A stretch of DNA of 16,804 nucleotides from Bacteroidales bacterium (GTDB taxonomy: Bacteria; Bacteroidota; Bacteroidia; Bacteroidales; Bacteroidaceae), in the NCBI GenBank assembly GCA_004555425.1, contig SFID01000091.1, forward strand, positions 1-16,804, written 5' to 3'. A program made the position numbers and the translations under genes. The notes beneath the pieces were generated by a model. That model saw only the letters and a list, made by a program, of their open reading frames with translations, was not told where the DNA came from and searched no databases. How positions within the stretch are numbered: the first letter of the stretch is position 1; every line of letters starts with the position of its first letter. Positions 9,002-15,662 of the stretch are shown one piece after another.

Positions 9002-9143
9002 TTTAGGTGGTGCCATATATTTGCTTGCGAGGCAACTACCCAGATTGATAATTGCAGGACAAGAAAGCAGTTTGGCGCACCCTTTCGGTGCACGGAAGTC
9101 CCATCTACCCCAGTTCCAGGTTGCGAAAAAAGCCCGTAGTTTG

Positions 9144-9175
9144 TTTGGTCCTTCCCTACCCTTTCGCTATCTTTG
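9144..9175 (+). promoter_or_regulatory. purA promoter (Bacteroidota type)
   Basis: TTTG at 9144-9147, a 20-base spacer, then TATCTTTG at 9168-9175: an exact match to the -33/-7 consensus. The predicted start near 9180 gives a leader of about 90 bases before the purA ATG. Confidence 0.85.
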
Positions 9176-9270
9176 CCCAGCGTAATCCTTTCGCACTGCG
9201 CTCACAGCCACTGGACTGCGGGCGCATTCAATGTGAAAACTCATCAGAAATTTTTTATAGACAGAAAAAA

Positions 9271-10539
9271 ATGACACAAGGAAAAGTTGATGCACTCCTC
9301 GGTATCGTCTTCGGCGACGAAGGCAAGGGTAAAGTAGTGGATTTCTTCACACCCCGATACGACGTAGTGGCACGCTTCGCCGGCGGCCCCAACGCTGGCC
9401 ACACCATTATCTTTGAGGGCAAGAAATTTGTGCTCCGTTCGATTCCCTCGGGTATCTTCGACGAAGGCAAAGTCAATATTATCGGCAACGGCTGCGTCAT
9501 TGCGCCCGACCTCTTCATGGCCGAAGCGCGCGAACTGGAGGCTGCGGGCTACCAACTCACCGACCGCCTGCACATCAGCCGCCGCGCCCACCTCATCCTG
9601 CCCACCCACCGCGTGCTCGACCGCGCCTACGAGGCCGCCAAAGGAAAGGCCAAGGTTGGCACTACGGGCAAGGGCATCGGCCCTACGTATAGCGACAAGG
9701 CAGCACGCATCGGCCTGCGCGTGGGCGATATTCTCAACGATTTCGACACCAAGTACACCGCCCTCAAGGTCCGCCACGAGCAAATCCTGAGCGACCTCCA
9801 CTTTACGGACTACGACATCGCGGACGAAGAACGCCAGTGGATGGAGGGCATCGAGTACATGAAGAAATTCCAACTGAGCGACACGGAGCACGAAATCAAC
9901 CGCTATCTGCGCGAGGGCAAGTCCGTTCTGGCCGAAGGCGCACAAGGCTCGCTGCTCGACATCGACCACGGCACATACCCCTTCGTCTCCTCCTCCTCGA
10001 CCACGAGCGGAGGCGTCTGCACGGGTCTCGGCGTGGCGCCCAACACCATCGGCCACATCTTCGGCATCTTCAAGGCATACAGCACGCGCGTTGGCTCGGG
10101 CCCCTTCCCCGTGGAACTCTTCGACGAGACGGGCGAGGAGATTCGCCGCATCGGCAACGAATTTGGTGCCGTCACGGGCCGCAACCGCCGCTGCGGTTGG
10201 ATTGACCTCGTGGCCCTCAAGTACGCCATCATGATAAACGGCGTCACGGACCTCGTCATGATGAAGAGCGATGTGCTCGACGGCTTCGACACCATCAAGG
10301 TCTGCACCGCCTACACCAAAGACGGCGTGACGACCACCGAAATGCCCTACGACACCGAAGGATGGCAGGCCGTCTATGAGGAACTCCCAGGATGGAAGAC
10401 ACCTCTGAGCCACCTGCGCAAGGAGGAAGATTTCCCCGCCCCCTTCAAGGCATACATCGACTACCTCGAGAAGGCCCTGGAGACACCTATCAAGATTATC
10501 TCCGTCAGTCCCGACCGCGACGCAACGATTATGCGATAG
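9271..10539 (+). CDS. purA: Adenylosuccinate synthetase
   Basis: This enzyme joins IMP and aspartate with GTP hydrolysis to make adenylosuccinate, the first committed step from IMP to AMP, in the cytoplasm. From the ATG at 9271 it is 422 residues, close to the 432 of E. coli PurA. The GTP-binding loop GDEGKGK is at 15-21, with the catalytic base D16, and H44 lies in NAGHT; the 28-residue spacing equals that of D13 and H41 in E. coli. TGKGIGPTYSDKAAR, the EGAQGSLLDIDHGTYPFVSSS segment (shown here only by name of its core EGAQG), and VTGRNRRCGWIDL are all typical. I chose 9271 because family homology begins there and an A-rich leader precedes it; an in-frame extension back to 9052 would overlap the promoter. 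It has its own promoter and a strong terminator, so it is probably monocistronic. Confidence 0.98.
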   Translation: MTQGKVDALLGIVFGDEGKGKVVDFFTPRYDVVARFAGGPNAGHTIIFEGKKFVLRSIPSGIFDEGKVNIIGNGCVIAPDLFMAEARELEAAGYQLTDRLHISRRAHLILPTHRVLDRAYEAAKGKAKVGTTGKGIGPTYSDKAARIGLRVGDILNDFDTKYTALKVRHEQILSDLHFTDYDIADEERQWMEGIEYMKKFQLSDTEHEINRYLREGKSVLAEGAQGSLLDIDHGTYPFVSSSSTTSGGVCTGLGVAPNTIGHIFGIFKAYSTRVGSGPFPVELFDETGEEIRRIGNEFGAVTGRNRRCGWIDLVALKYAIMINGVTDLVMMKSDVLDGFDTIKVCTAYTKDGVTTTEMPYDTEGWQAVYEELPGWKTPLSHLRKEEDFPAPFKAYIDYLEKALETPIKIISVSPDRDATIMR

Positions 10540-10560
10540 ACACAACGACAAGATACAGCA

Positions 10561-10601
10561 ATGAAGAGGTTCGTGCCAGGCACGGGCCTCTTCATTTTTT
10601 T
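10561..10601 (+). terminator. Intrinsic terminator of purA
   Basis: ATGAAGAGG (10561-10569) pairs with CCTCTTCAT (10587-10595), and inside it CGTGC pairs with GCACG around a CAG loop. The TT and GG between the two stems can form wobble pairs, giving a nearly continuous 16-bp stem. Seven Ts follow (10595-10601). It lies 21 bases after the purA stop. Confidence 0.93.
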
Positions 10602-10603
10602 GA

Positions 10604-10613
10604 GGGGGGGGGG
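10604..10613. repeat. Homopolymeric G10 tract
   Basis: Ten consecutive Gs directly follow the purA terminator. Such tracts are prone to slippage in vivo and to length errors in sequencing. No gene or promoter element lies close enough to suggest phase variation. Confidence 0.85.
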
Positions 10614-10746
10614 AATCCCAAGCAGGAGGGCGCAAGTGTACGAGGAAAAACCGTAGGAAGCAACGTGAAAGTACCGAACTATGCTTGCTAAGTGTGAATA
10701 AGGTGGGGTGCTTTCGCGTCACCCGATTTGGCAACTACTCTGGTAG

Positions 10747-10892
10747 TCATTGAAAGGCAATGTACCGCACGTTGCTTGCAACGTGTGGCTCCGAGGATTT
10801 TCGAGGTTTGTAGTCATGAATACTACTTACTTTTTACCATCTTCGCGGGGCCACACGTTGCAAGCAACGTGCGGTACATTGCCTTTCAATGA
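10747..10892. repeat. Perfect 43-bp inverted repeat with 60-base spacer
   Basis: Arms 10747-10789 and 10850-10892 are exact reverse complements over 43 bases, with 10790-10849 between them. Each arm is itself palindromic in its centre (CACGTTGC, two bases, GCAACGTG), so the element is a nested palindrome. The spacer contains a small hairpin, GTAGT (10810-10814) with ACTAC (10822-10826). The right arm is a near copy of 232-260. At 146 bp it has the size of a small non-autonomous repeat, such as a MITE or REP-type doublet. No transposase and no clear target-site duplication is seen. Confidence 0.9.
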
Positions 10893-11050
10893 AAATTGAC
10901 CTAAATATTTACCCAAAATGGAAAAAATGCAGGTTTGAAAAATAAATTTCTTTTAACATTTCAAACGCCTATATCGTCAATTCGTTCACCAACTTGGCCC
11001 GAAAAAAATCCGCTTAAGCCAAGAAAATTTTTTCTTATTTTTCTATATGC

Positions 11051-11083
11051 TTTGTAAAACAACCGTTTTTTGCCCTATTTTTG
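11051..11083 (+). promoter_or_regulatory. Plus-strand Bacteroidota promoter
   Basis: TTTG at 11051-11054, 21 bases, then TATTTTTG at 11076-11083 match the -33/-7 consensus. The transcript would begin at about 11088, directly at the foot of the hairpin at 11091-11129, and could continue into the aminopeptidase gene with a leader of about 325 bases. Confidence 0.7.
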
Positions 11084-11086
11084 CAG

Positions 11087-11129
11087 AAAAAAGAGGAGAA
11101 AACCCTTTGTTTACGGGCTCTCTCCTCTT
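11087..11129 (-). terminator. Minus-strand hairpin with T-run; possible end of a very short RNA
   Basis: On the minus strand AAGAGGAGA (from 11129) pairs with TCTCCTCTT (to 11091), with a CCC/GGG pairing inside the 21-base loop, followed by six Ts (11092-11087). This has the form of an intrinsic terminator for leftward transcription. A consensus minus-strand promoter at 11138-11169 fires straight into it, so a transcript of only about 45 nucleotides is predicted. Confidence 0.65.
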
Positions 11130-11137
11130 CGCTAGTA

Positions 11138-11169
11138 CAAAGATAGCACATTTTCCGCCGAAATCCAAA
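11138..11169 (-). promoter_or_regulatory. Minus-strand Bacteroidota promoter facing the hairpin
   Basis: Read on the minus strand, TTTG (11169-11166), a 20-base spacer and TATCTTTG (11145-11138) are an exact consensus match, as good as the purA promoter. No minus-strand gene follows; the hairpin terminator begins within about ten bases. Confidence 0.65.
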
Positions 11170-11173
11170 TCGC

Positions 11174-11207
11174 TTTAACATTTCGCAACACCCTATCAAA
11201 TGTTAAA
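11174..11207. repeat. TTTAACATTT inverted repeat
   Basis: TTTAACATTT (11174-11183) and AAATGTTAAA (11198-11207) form a perfect 10-bp inverted repeat around 14 bases. The longer word TTTAACATTTC also occurs singly at 166-176 and 10952-10962, always in noncoding DNA, so it may be a protein-binding site or part of the island repeat family. Confidence 0.6.
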
Positions 11208-11250
11208 AGACGAGTTTTGCACAAGCGAGGTGTGCGGATGTATTATATTA

Positions 11251-11372
11251 CGAGGGCCGAGGGCGGTCGCTGCGCGACTCGGTTCACACGCAGCCCACGG
11301 CAGCAGGATGGACAGCCGGCCCGCCCTCGCCTGTGCGCTGCACCACGGGCGCAGAGAGCAGTGCCGCCCCGT
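11251..11372 (+). ncRNA. GC-rich structured leader upstream of the aminopeptidase gene
   Basis: CGAGGGCGG (11258-11266) pairs with CCGCCCTCG (11321-11329), enclosing a small hairpin GTCGC-TGC-GCGAC (11266-11278; it shares one base with the outer stem). A second stem pairs ACGGGCG (11345-11351) with CGCCCCGT (11365-11372), with one bulged C. This GC-rich block sits in otherwise AT-rich noncoding DNA and ends 42 bases before the ATG. It could be a folded 5' leader or an RNA element. I recognise no known riboswitch. Confidence 0.35.
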
Positions 11373-11414
11373 CACCAATGAAAAAGGCCCAAGAAAGAAA
11401 CAAATCCAAATACA

Positions 11415-13223
11415 ATGAAGCAACAGATTATTGACCGCGTTGCCGCTCTCCGCCAATGGATGAGCGCGCAGGGAATTGACTGCCTGGTCGTTCCCACCGC
11501 CGACCCCCACGACAGCGAATATCTGCCCGCCCGCTGGCAGACCCGCCAATGGCTGACGGGATTCACGGGTTCGGCGGGCTTGGCACTGCTCGCCCACGAG
11601 GGCGGCTGGCTATGGACCGACTCGCGCTATTTCCTCCAGGCCGATCAGGAACTCGCGGGCACGCCCTTCCACCTGATGCGCGAGGGCGAAGCCGATGTGC
11701 CCACGCCTGCCCAATGGCTTGAAAGCCTCGCCCAGGACCTCTCGCGCCCCCTGACCGTGGGCTACGTCCCCGAGATGACCTCGCTCGACCTCTTCGAGAG
11801 CCTGCAAGCCAAGAACCTGGTTCTCCAGCCCACGGCCGACCCCTTCGACCTCTTCTGGACCGACCGCCCCGAGCGTCCGCAGTCGACCATCGTCGTGCAA
11901 GCCGAGGCCGATGCGGGCCAAAGTGTGGCAGACAAATTCCGACAGGTGCGCCAGCGCCTGGCCGAGCAAACGGAGACGGCTGCTTGGGGTTGCCTGCTCA
12001 ATGACCTGAGCGAAATCGCTTGGCTGCTGAATATCCGCGGTGCCGATGTGGACTACAATCCCTTCGTCCTCGCCTATTTTCTGCTGACACCCAGTGGCGC
12101 CACCCTCTTTGTTGATGCGGCCAAGGTATCGGACGCGGCGCGCGCACACTTTGCGGCCAATGGTATAACGGTCCAGGGGTACGAGGACTGGGCAGACCTC
12201 ACGGCCTATGGTCTGGAGGAACTGCTCCTGCCGCGCGGCATGAACTGCGCCGTCCTGCAATGCAGCCGCGGCTACGAGCGCACGGCCTGGATCGATTCGC
12301 CCATCCCACTGCTGCGCGCGGTGAAGAACGCCGCCGAGGTGGACGGTTTCCGCCGTTCGATGGAGCGCGATGGTGTGGCGATGGTGCGCTTCATGCGCTG
12401 GTTGGACGAAGCGATGGCCACGGGCCAGCAGTTGACGGAGTACGATGTTCACCTCCGCCTGACGGCCCTCCGCGCCGAAAACGACCGCTTCTGCTCGCTG
12501 AGTTTCCCTACCATTGCCGCCTATGGCCCTAATGGTGCCATTGTCCACTACGAACCAGATGCCGACACGGCCACACCGCTCGCGCCCCGCGGTCTGCTGC
12601 TGCTGGACAGCGGTGCGCAGTACGAGGACGGCACCACCGACATCACGCGCACCATCGCCCTCGGCCCGCTCACGGACGAGGAGCGCCGCGTCTATACGCT
12701 CGTACTCCGCGCCCACATCGCCCTGGCCCTGGGCACCTATCCCGAGGGCGCAGTGGGCCTGCAGATTGATGCCGTGGGCCGTTCGCACCTGTGGCAGTAT
12801 GGCCTTGACTTTGGTCACGGCACGGGCCACGGTGTGGGTTCGCGCCTTGGCGTTCACGAGGGGCCGCACCAGATTCGCAAAAATGTGCGCGCCTGCACCC
12901 TCGTGCCCTTCCGCCCAGGCATGGTCGTGACGAACGAACCCGGAGTGTATTGTGCGGGCGCCTTTGGTGTGCGCCTGGAGAACGTTCTCTTGGCTTTGCC
13001 CATCGAGGAAACCGCGCAGGGCCGCTTCTTCCGTTTCGAGACGCTGACGCTCTGCCCCTTTGACACGCGCCCCATTGACCGCCGCTATCTCCTGCCCGAG
13101 CACATCCAATGGCTCAACGACTACCACGCCCACGTGCGTGCTCGCCTCATGCCGCTGCTCTCCAGCGCGGAGGATGTTGCGTGGCTCATGCAGGCTACTC
13201 AGCCCTTGGAGGTAGGGAATTAG
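11415..13223 (+). CDS. Xaa-Pro aminopeptidase (M24B, aminopeptidase P type)
   Basis: This 602-residue metalloenzyme releases the N-terminal residue from peptides with proline in second position and is probably cytoplasmic, since no signal peptide is seen. It has the long three-domain form of eukaryotic APP1 (human 623 aa) and not the short E. coli PepP form: two creatinase-like N-terminal domains (about 1-160 and 160-310), then the pita-bread catalytic domain. The five metal ligands are all present: D398 and D409 in LLDSGAQYEDGTTDITRT, H472 in GHGTGHGVGS, E508 in NEPGVY and E522 in VRLENV. The 11-, 63- and 14-residue spacings D-D, D-H and E-E match human APP1. H468 and H481 fit the accessory histidines. 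The start at 11415 gives the usual N-terminus, MKQQIIDRVAALRQWM, preceded by an A-rich leader. The gene stands alone between noncoding regions. Confidence 0.95.
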   Translation: MKQQIIDRVAALRQWMSAQGIDCLVVPTADPHDSEYLPARWQTRQWLTGFTGSAGLALLAHEGGWLWTDSRYFLQADQELAGTPFHLMREGEADVPTPAQWLESLAQDLSRPLTVGYVPEMTSLDLFESLQAKNLVLQPTADPFDLFWTDRPERPQSTIVVQAEADAGQSVADKFRQVRQRLAEQTETAAWGCLLNDLSEIAWLLNIRGADVDYNPFVLAYFLLTPSGATLFVDAAKVSDAARAHFAANGITVQGYEDWADLTAYGLEELLLPRGMNCAVLQCSRGYERTAWIDSPIPLLRAVKNAAEVDGFRRSMERDGVAMVRFMRWLDEAMATGQQLTEYDVHLRLTALRAENDRFCSLSFPTIAAYGPNGAIVHYEPDADTATPLAPRGLLLLDSGAQYEDGTTDITRTIALGPLTDEERRVYTLVLRAHIALALGTYPEGAVGLQIDAVGRSHLWQYGLDFGHGTGHGVGSRLGVHEGPHQIRKNVRACTLVPFRPGMVVTNEPGVYCAGAFGVRLENVLLALPIEETAQGRFFRFETLTLCPFDTRPIDRRYLLPEHIQWLNDYHAHVRARLMPLLSSAEDVAWLMQATQPLEVGN

Positions 13224-13279
13224 GGGTTCGTAGTCATTGAAGGTAGATCCTATAAATTAACTTGCGATAGACGTAAAGA

Positions 13280-13307
13280 CCCCTGGTTTGGGTGAACCCC
13301 CTGGTTT
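13280..13307. repeat. Direct repeat upstream of the tetR promoter
   Basis: CCCCTGGTTT occurs at 13280-13289 and again at 13298-13307, 18 bases apart, with GGGTGAACCC between. It lies about 35 bases upstream of the -33 box of the tetR promoter, a plausible place for an operator, but no experiment or known motif supports that. Confidence 0.35.
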
Positions 13308-13342
13308 TGGCCAGCCCACTTGCAGATTGCACGCAAAAAAAT

Positions 13343-13373
13343 TTTGTGCATTCCCCGAAAAGCCCTAACTTTG
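13343..13373 (+). promoter_or_regulatory. Promoter of the tetR-fabG operon
   Basis: TTTG at 13343-13346, 19 bases, then TAACTTTG at 13366-13373 match the Bacteroidota consensus. The start should be near 13379, which leaves only about 10-12 bases before the ATG at 13390, a short leader that contains AGGA. Confidence 0.8.
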
Positions 13374-13389
13374 CACACTGAAAGGAAAA

Positions 13390-14043
13390 ATGTGTAATCC
13401 TTTTAGAAAATCAGAATCGTCTATGTCCATCTCCAAGACCCGTGCAAAACTAGTCGAAGTAGCCCGCGAATTGTTCGCTCGCAAGGGCATTGAGTCCACC
13501 ACGATGAACGATATCGCTCAGGCTTCGGGGAAAGGACGCCGCACCTTGTACACGTATTTCCGCAGCAAGGAGGAGGTATTCTACGCCGTCATCGAAGGTG
13601 AACTGGAACTGCTCTCGCAGAAGATGGACGCTGTGGCTGCCATGAACGTGGAGCCCATCGAAAAGGTGTTTCGCCTCATCTATACCCACCTGCGCGTGAT
13701 TCGCGAAACGGTCTCGCGCAACGGTTCGCTGCGCGCCGAGTTCTTCCGCAACATCTGGATGGTGGAGAAGGTGCGCAAAGCCTTTGATGAAGAAGAAAAG
13801 CAGATTCTGCAACGCGTACTCACCGAGGGCGCAGAACAGGGCAAGTTCCACCTGGCACACATCGGCCTGATGACCGATATCATCCACTACACCGTGCGCG
13901 GACTGGAGGTGCCCTATATCTACGACCGCTTGGGCGAAGGGCTGACCGAGGAGGAGACCTACCCAATCGTGCTCGACATCGTCTCGAAAGCCCTCGGTGC
14001 AGACGAGTCGCTGACCAACGAAATCTTACAACAAACCAAATAA
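13390..14043 (+). CDS. TetR/AcrR family transcriptional regulator
   Basis: This 217-residue regulator has a typical TetR N-terminal helix-turn-helix, starting ISKTRAKLVEVARELFARKG and running through TTMNDIAQASGKGRRTLYTYFRSKEEVF (residues about 14-62). It is followed by a helical ligand-binding and dimerisation half with no family-specific motif that I recognise. It probably represses its own operon in response to a small molecule, perhaps a fatty-acid-related one given its partner fabG, 22 bases downstream. I keep the start at 13390 because AAAGGAAAA directly precedes it. A second Met at 13423 (MSISKTRAKL, residue 12) would give a more standard TetR N-terminus and a longer leader, and cannot be excluded. 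Confidence 0.93.
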   Translation: MCNPFRKSESSMSISKTRAKLVEVARELFARKGIESTTMNDIAQASGKGRRTLYTYFRSKEEVFYAVIEGELELLSQKMDAVAAMNVEPIEKVFRLIYTHLRVIRETVSRNGSLRAEFFRNIWMVEKVRKAFDEEEKQILQRVLTEGAEQGKFHLAHIGLMTDIIHYTVRGLEVPYIYDRLGEGLTEEETYPIVLDIVSKALGADESLTNEILQQTK

Positions 14044-14065
14044 TTCATTCAAACGAAAGAAAATT

Positions 14066-14812
14066 ATGGGACTTTTATCTGGTAAAACCGCATTGGTTAC
14101 AGGTGCCGCCCGCGGCATTGGGAAGGCTATCGCCCTGAAATTCGCTGAAGAAGGTGCCAACATCGCATTCACCGACCTCGTTATCGACGAAAACGGTGAA
14201 GCCACAAAGGCTGAAATCGAAGCCAAGGGCGTAAAGTGTATCGCCTACGCCAGCAACGCTGCTGACTTTGCGCAGACCGAAGAAGTGGTAAAGCAAGTGC
14301 ACGCTGATTTCGGCAGCATTGACATTCTGGTCAACAATGCCGGTATCACAAAGGACGGACTGATGATGCGCATGACCGAAGCACAGTGGGACGCTGTCAT
14401 CGGTGTCAACCTCAAGTCGGCCTTCAACTTTATCCATGCCTGCACGCCCATTATGATGCGCCAGCGCAGCGGTTCAATTATCAACATGGCCAGCGTCGTA
14501 GGCGTTCATGGCAACGCTGGACAGAGCAACTACGCTGCCTCCAAGGCTGGTATGATTGCCCTCGCCAAATCTGTGGCTCAGGAAATGGGTAGCCGCGGCA
14601 TCCGCGCCAACGCCATCGCTCCGGGCTTCATCGAAACGGCTATGACGGCCGCTCTCAGCGAAGAAGTTCGCAAGGAATGGATGAAGGCTATCCCCCTCCG
14701 TCGCGGTGGAAAGCCCGAAGACATCGCCGACGTGGCCACCTTCCTCGCCTCCGACATGGCTAGTTATATCAGCGGTCAGGTCATCCAGGTGGATGGCGGC
14801 ATGAACATGTAA
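14066..14812 (+). CDS. fabG: 3-oxoacyl-[acyl-carrier-protein] reductase
   Basis: This 248-residue short-chain dehydrogenase should reduce 3-oxoacyl-ACP with NADPH in fatty acid elongation in the cytoplasm. The Rossmann glycine motif TGAARGIG is near the N-terminus (about 12-19), NNAGITKDGLMMRM follows the cofactor fold, and the catalytic residues S143, Y156 and K160 (SNYAASKAG) are all present. IAPGFIETAMTAALSE and the C-terminal SGQVIQVDGGMNM are strongly FabG-like. Length and motifs match bona fide FabG. It is 22 bases after the TetR gene and probably co-transcribed with it, which is not the usual fab cluster setting, so a more specialised acyl or polyketide-type reductase cannot be ruled out. 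A long hairpin at 14835-14883 follows. Confidence 0.93.
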   Translation: MGLLSGKTALVTGAARGIGKAIALKFAEEGANIAFTDLVIDENGEATKAEIEAKGVKCIAYASNAADFAQTEEVVKQVHADFGSIDILVNNAGITKDGLMMRMTEAQWDAVIGVNLKSAFNFIHACTPIMMRQRSGSIINMASVVGVHGNAGQSNYAASKAGMIALAKSVAQEMGSRGIRANAIAPGFIETAMTAALSEEVRKEWMKAIPLRRGGKPEDIADVATFLASDMASYISGQVIQVDGGMNM

Positions 14813-14834
14813 TCCACAACCTAAGCAAACAAAC

Positions 14835-14883
14835 AAATGGCCGATACCGCTGCCCAGCAATGGGATAGCAGTATCGGCCATTT
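14835..14883 (+). terminator. Long hairpin after fabG, probable terminator
   Basis: AAATGGCCGATAC (14835-14847) is perfectly complementary to GTATCGGCCATTT (14871-14883), and CCCA/TGGG inside extends the stem around a GCAA loop. Only three Ts follow, so it is an atypical intrinsic terminator. It ends 13 bases before the preferred start of the pseudouridine synthase gene, and its left arm contains the alternative upstream ATG (14837). Confidence 0.65.
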
Positions 14884-14896
14884 ATCTGATACACAC

Positions 14897-15577
14897 ATGC
14901 AAGTACTCTACGAAGACAACCATATTATTATTGTCAACAAGGCCCCCGGAGAAATCGTGCAGGGGGACAAGACGGGCGACACCCCACTCTCGGAAACCGT
15001 CAAGGCATATCTCAAGGAGAAATACAACAAGCCCGGCAACGTCTTCCTAGGCGTGGCACACCGCCTAGACCGCCCCGTCAGCGGCGTGGTAGTATTCGCG
15101 AAAACCAGCAAGGCCCTCTCGCGCCTCTGCGACATGTTCCGCAACGGCAAAGTAAAGAAGACCTACCACGCCCTGCTGCCCACAGCCGACCTAAAACGCC
15201 CCATCACAGAACAACCCCTAGAACTGGAGCACCATCTCCTCAAAAACGATAAGCAGAACAAGAGTTACGTCCGCCCAGCAGGCACCCCAGGAGCCAAACA
15301 AGCCCGTCTGGACGTACGCCGCATAGCCCAAAGCGACCGCTACACCCTAGTAGAAGTCCACCTCCACACAGGTCGCCACCACCAAATCCGCTGCCAACTC
15401 TCCGCAGCCCTGGCTCCCATCAAGGGCGACCTGAAATACGGCGACCGCAGAAGCAATCCCGACGCCAGCATCTGCCTGCACGCCCGCGAAATCACCTTCA
15501 CCCACCCCGTCTCCCAAACCCCCATCCACGTAATAGCCCCCTACCCCTCGCTGCCCCTTTGGCAGGTGTTTGAATAA
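14897..15577 (+). CDS. RluA-family RNA pseudouridine synthase
   Basis: This cytoplasmic enzyme converts a uridine in rRNA or tRNA to pseudouridine. From 14897 it is 226 residues, starting MQVLYEDNHIIIVNKAPGEI, the usual N-terminus of compact Bacteroidota RluA proteins without an S4 domain. The signature HRLDRPVSGVVVFAKTSKA carries the catalytic aspartate D58, and LHTGRHHQIRCQL together with IKGDLKYGD forms the C-terminal active-site part. The open frame extends upstream to an ATG at 14837, but those 20 codons are encoded inside the hairpin at 14835-14883 and look nothing like the family, so I prefer 14897. The exact RNA target cannot be read from the sequence. Confidence 0.92.
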   Translation: MQVLYEDNHIIIVNKAPGEIVQGDKTGDTPLSETVKAYLKEKYNKPGNVFLGVAHRLDRPVSGVVVFAKTSKALSRLCDMFRNGKVKKTYHALLPTADLKRPITEQPLELEHHLLKNDKQNKSYVRPAGTPGAKQARLDVRRIAQSDRYTLVEVHLHTGRHHQIRCQLSAALAPIKGDLKYGDRRSNPDASICLHAREITFTHPVSQTPIHVIAPYPSLPLWQVFE

Positions 15578-15662
15578 CCATCCCCCGCAAAAAAGCAAGA
15601 ACCTAAGAAAACTACAACCTACCCAAACGTGCAACGCGGTCCCATAAGCAAAAGTACTATTT

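Larger units (their letters stand above)
8895..9270. other. Intergenic region between GH89 operon and purA
   Basis: No gene is seen. It contains a minus-facing hairpin with a T-run (8913-8935), the plus-strand terminator built from the interspersed palindrome (8970-9001) and the purA promoter (9144-9175). The frame upstream of the purA ATG stays open back to 9052, but that part overlaps the promoter and is not thought to be translated. Confidence 0.8.
10540..11414. other. 875-base noncoding island between purA and the aminopeptidase gene
   Basis: No credible gene is seen. In order it holds the purA terminator (10561-10601), a G10 run (10604-10613), a block shared with 181-195 (10662-10676), a perfect 43-bp inverted repeat (10747-10892) and a block inverted relative to 63-103 (10969-11030). 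A hairpin with converging promoters follows (11051-11169), then a TTTAACATTT inverted repeat (11174-11207) and a GC-rich foldable leader (11251-11372). This density of structure is unusual for a housekeeping intergenic region. Confidence 0.8.

Noticed and set aside
9052..9270. In-frame upstream extension of purA (73 extra residues)
   Set aside because: It covers the consensus promoter at 9144-9175 and has no similarity to PurA N-termini; the family start is at 9271.
9244..10734. A 496-residue minus-strand frame opposite purA
   Set aside because: purA is unambiguous; the antisense product has no domain and crosses the purA promoter and terminator regions.
10747..10892. Insertion sequence
   Set aside because: Only 146 bp, no transposase frame between the arms and no clear target-site duplication; kept as a repeat of unknown type.
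11610..13133. A 507-residue minus-strand frame opposite the aminopeptidase gene
   Set aside because: The plus-strand protein has all five metal ligands at family spacing; the antisense frame is a composition shadow.
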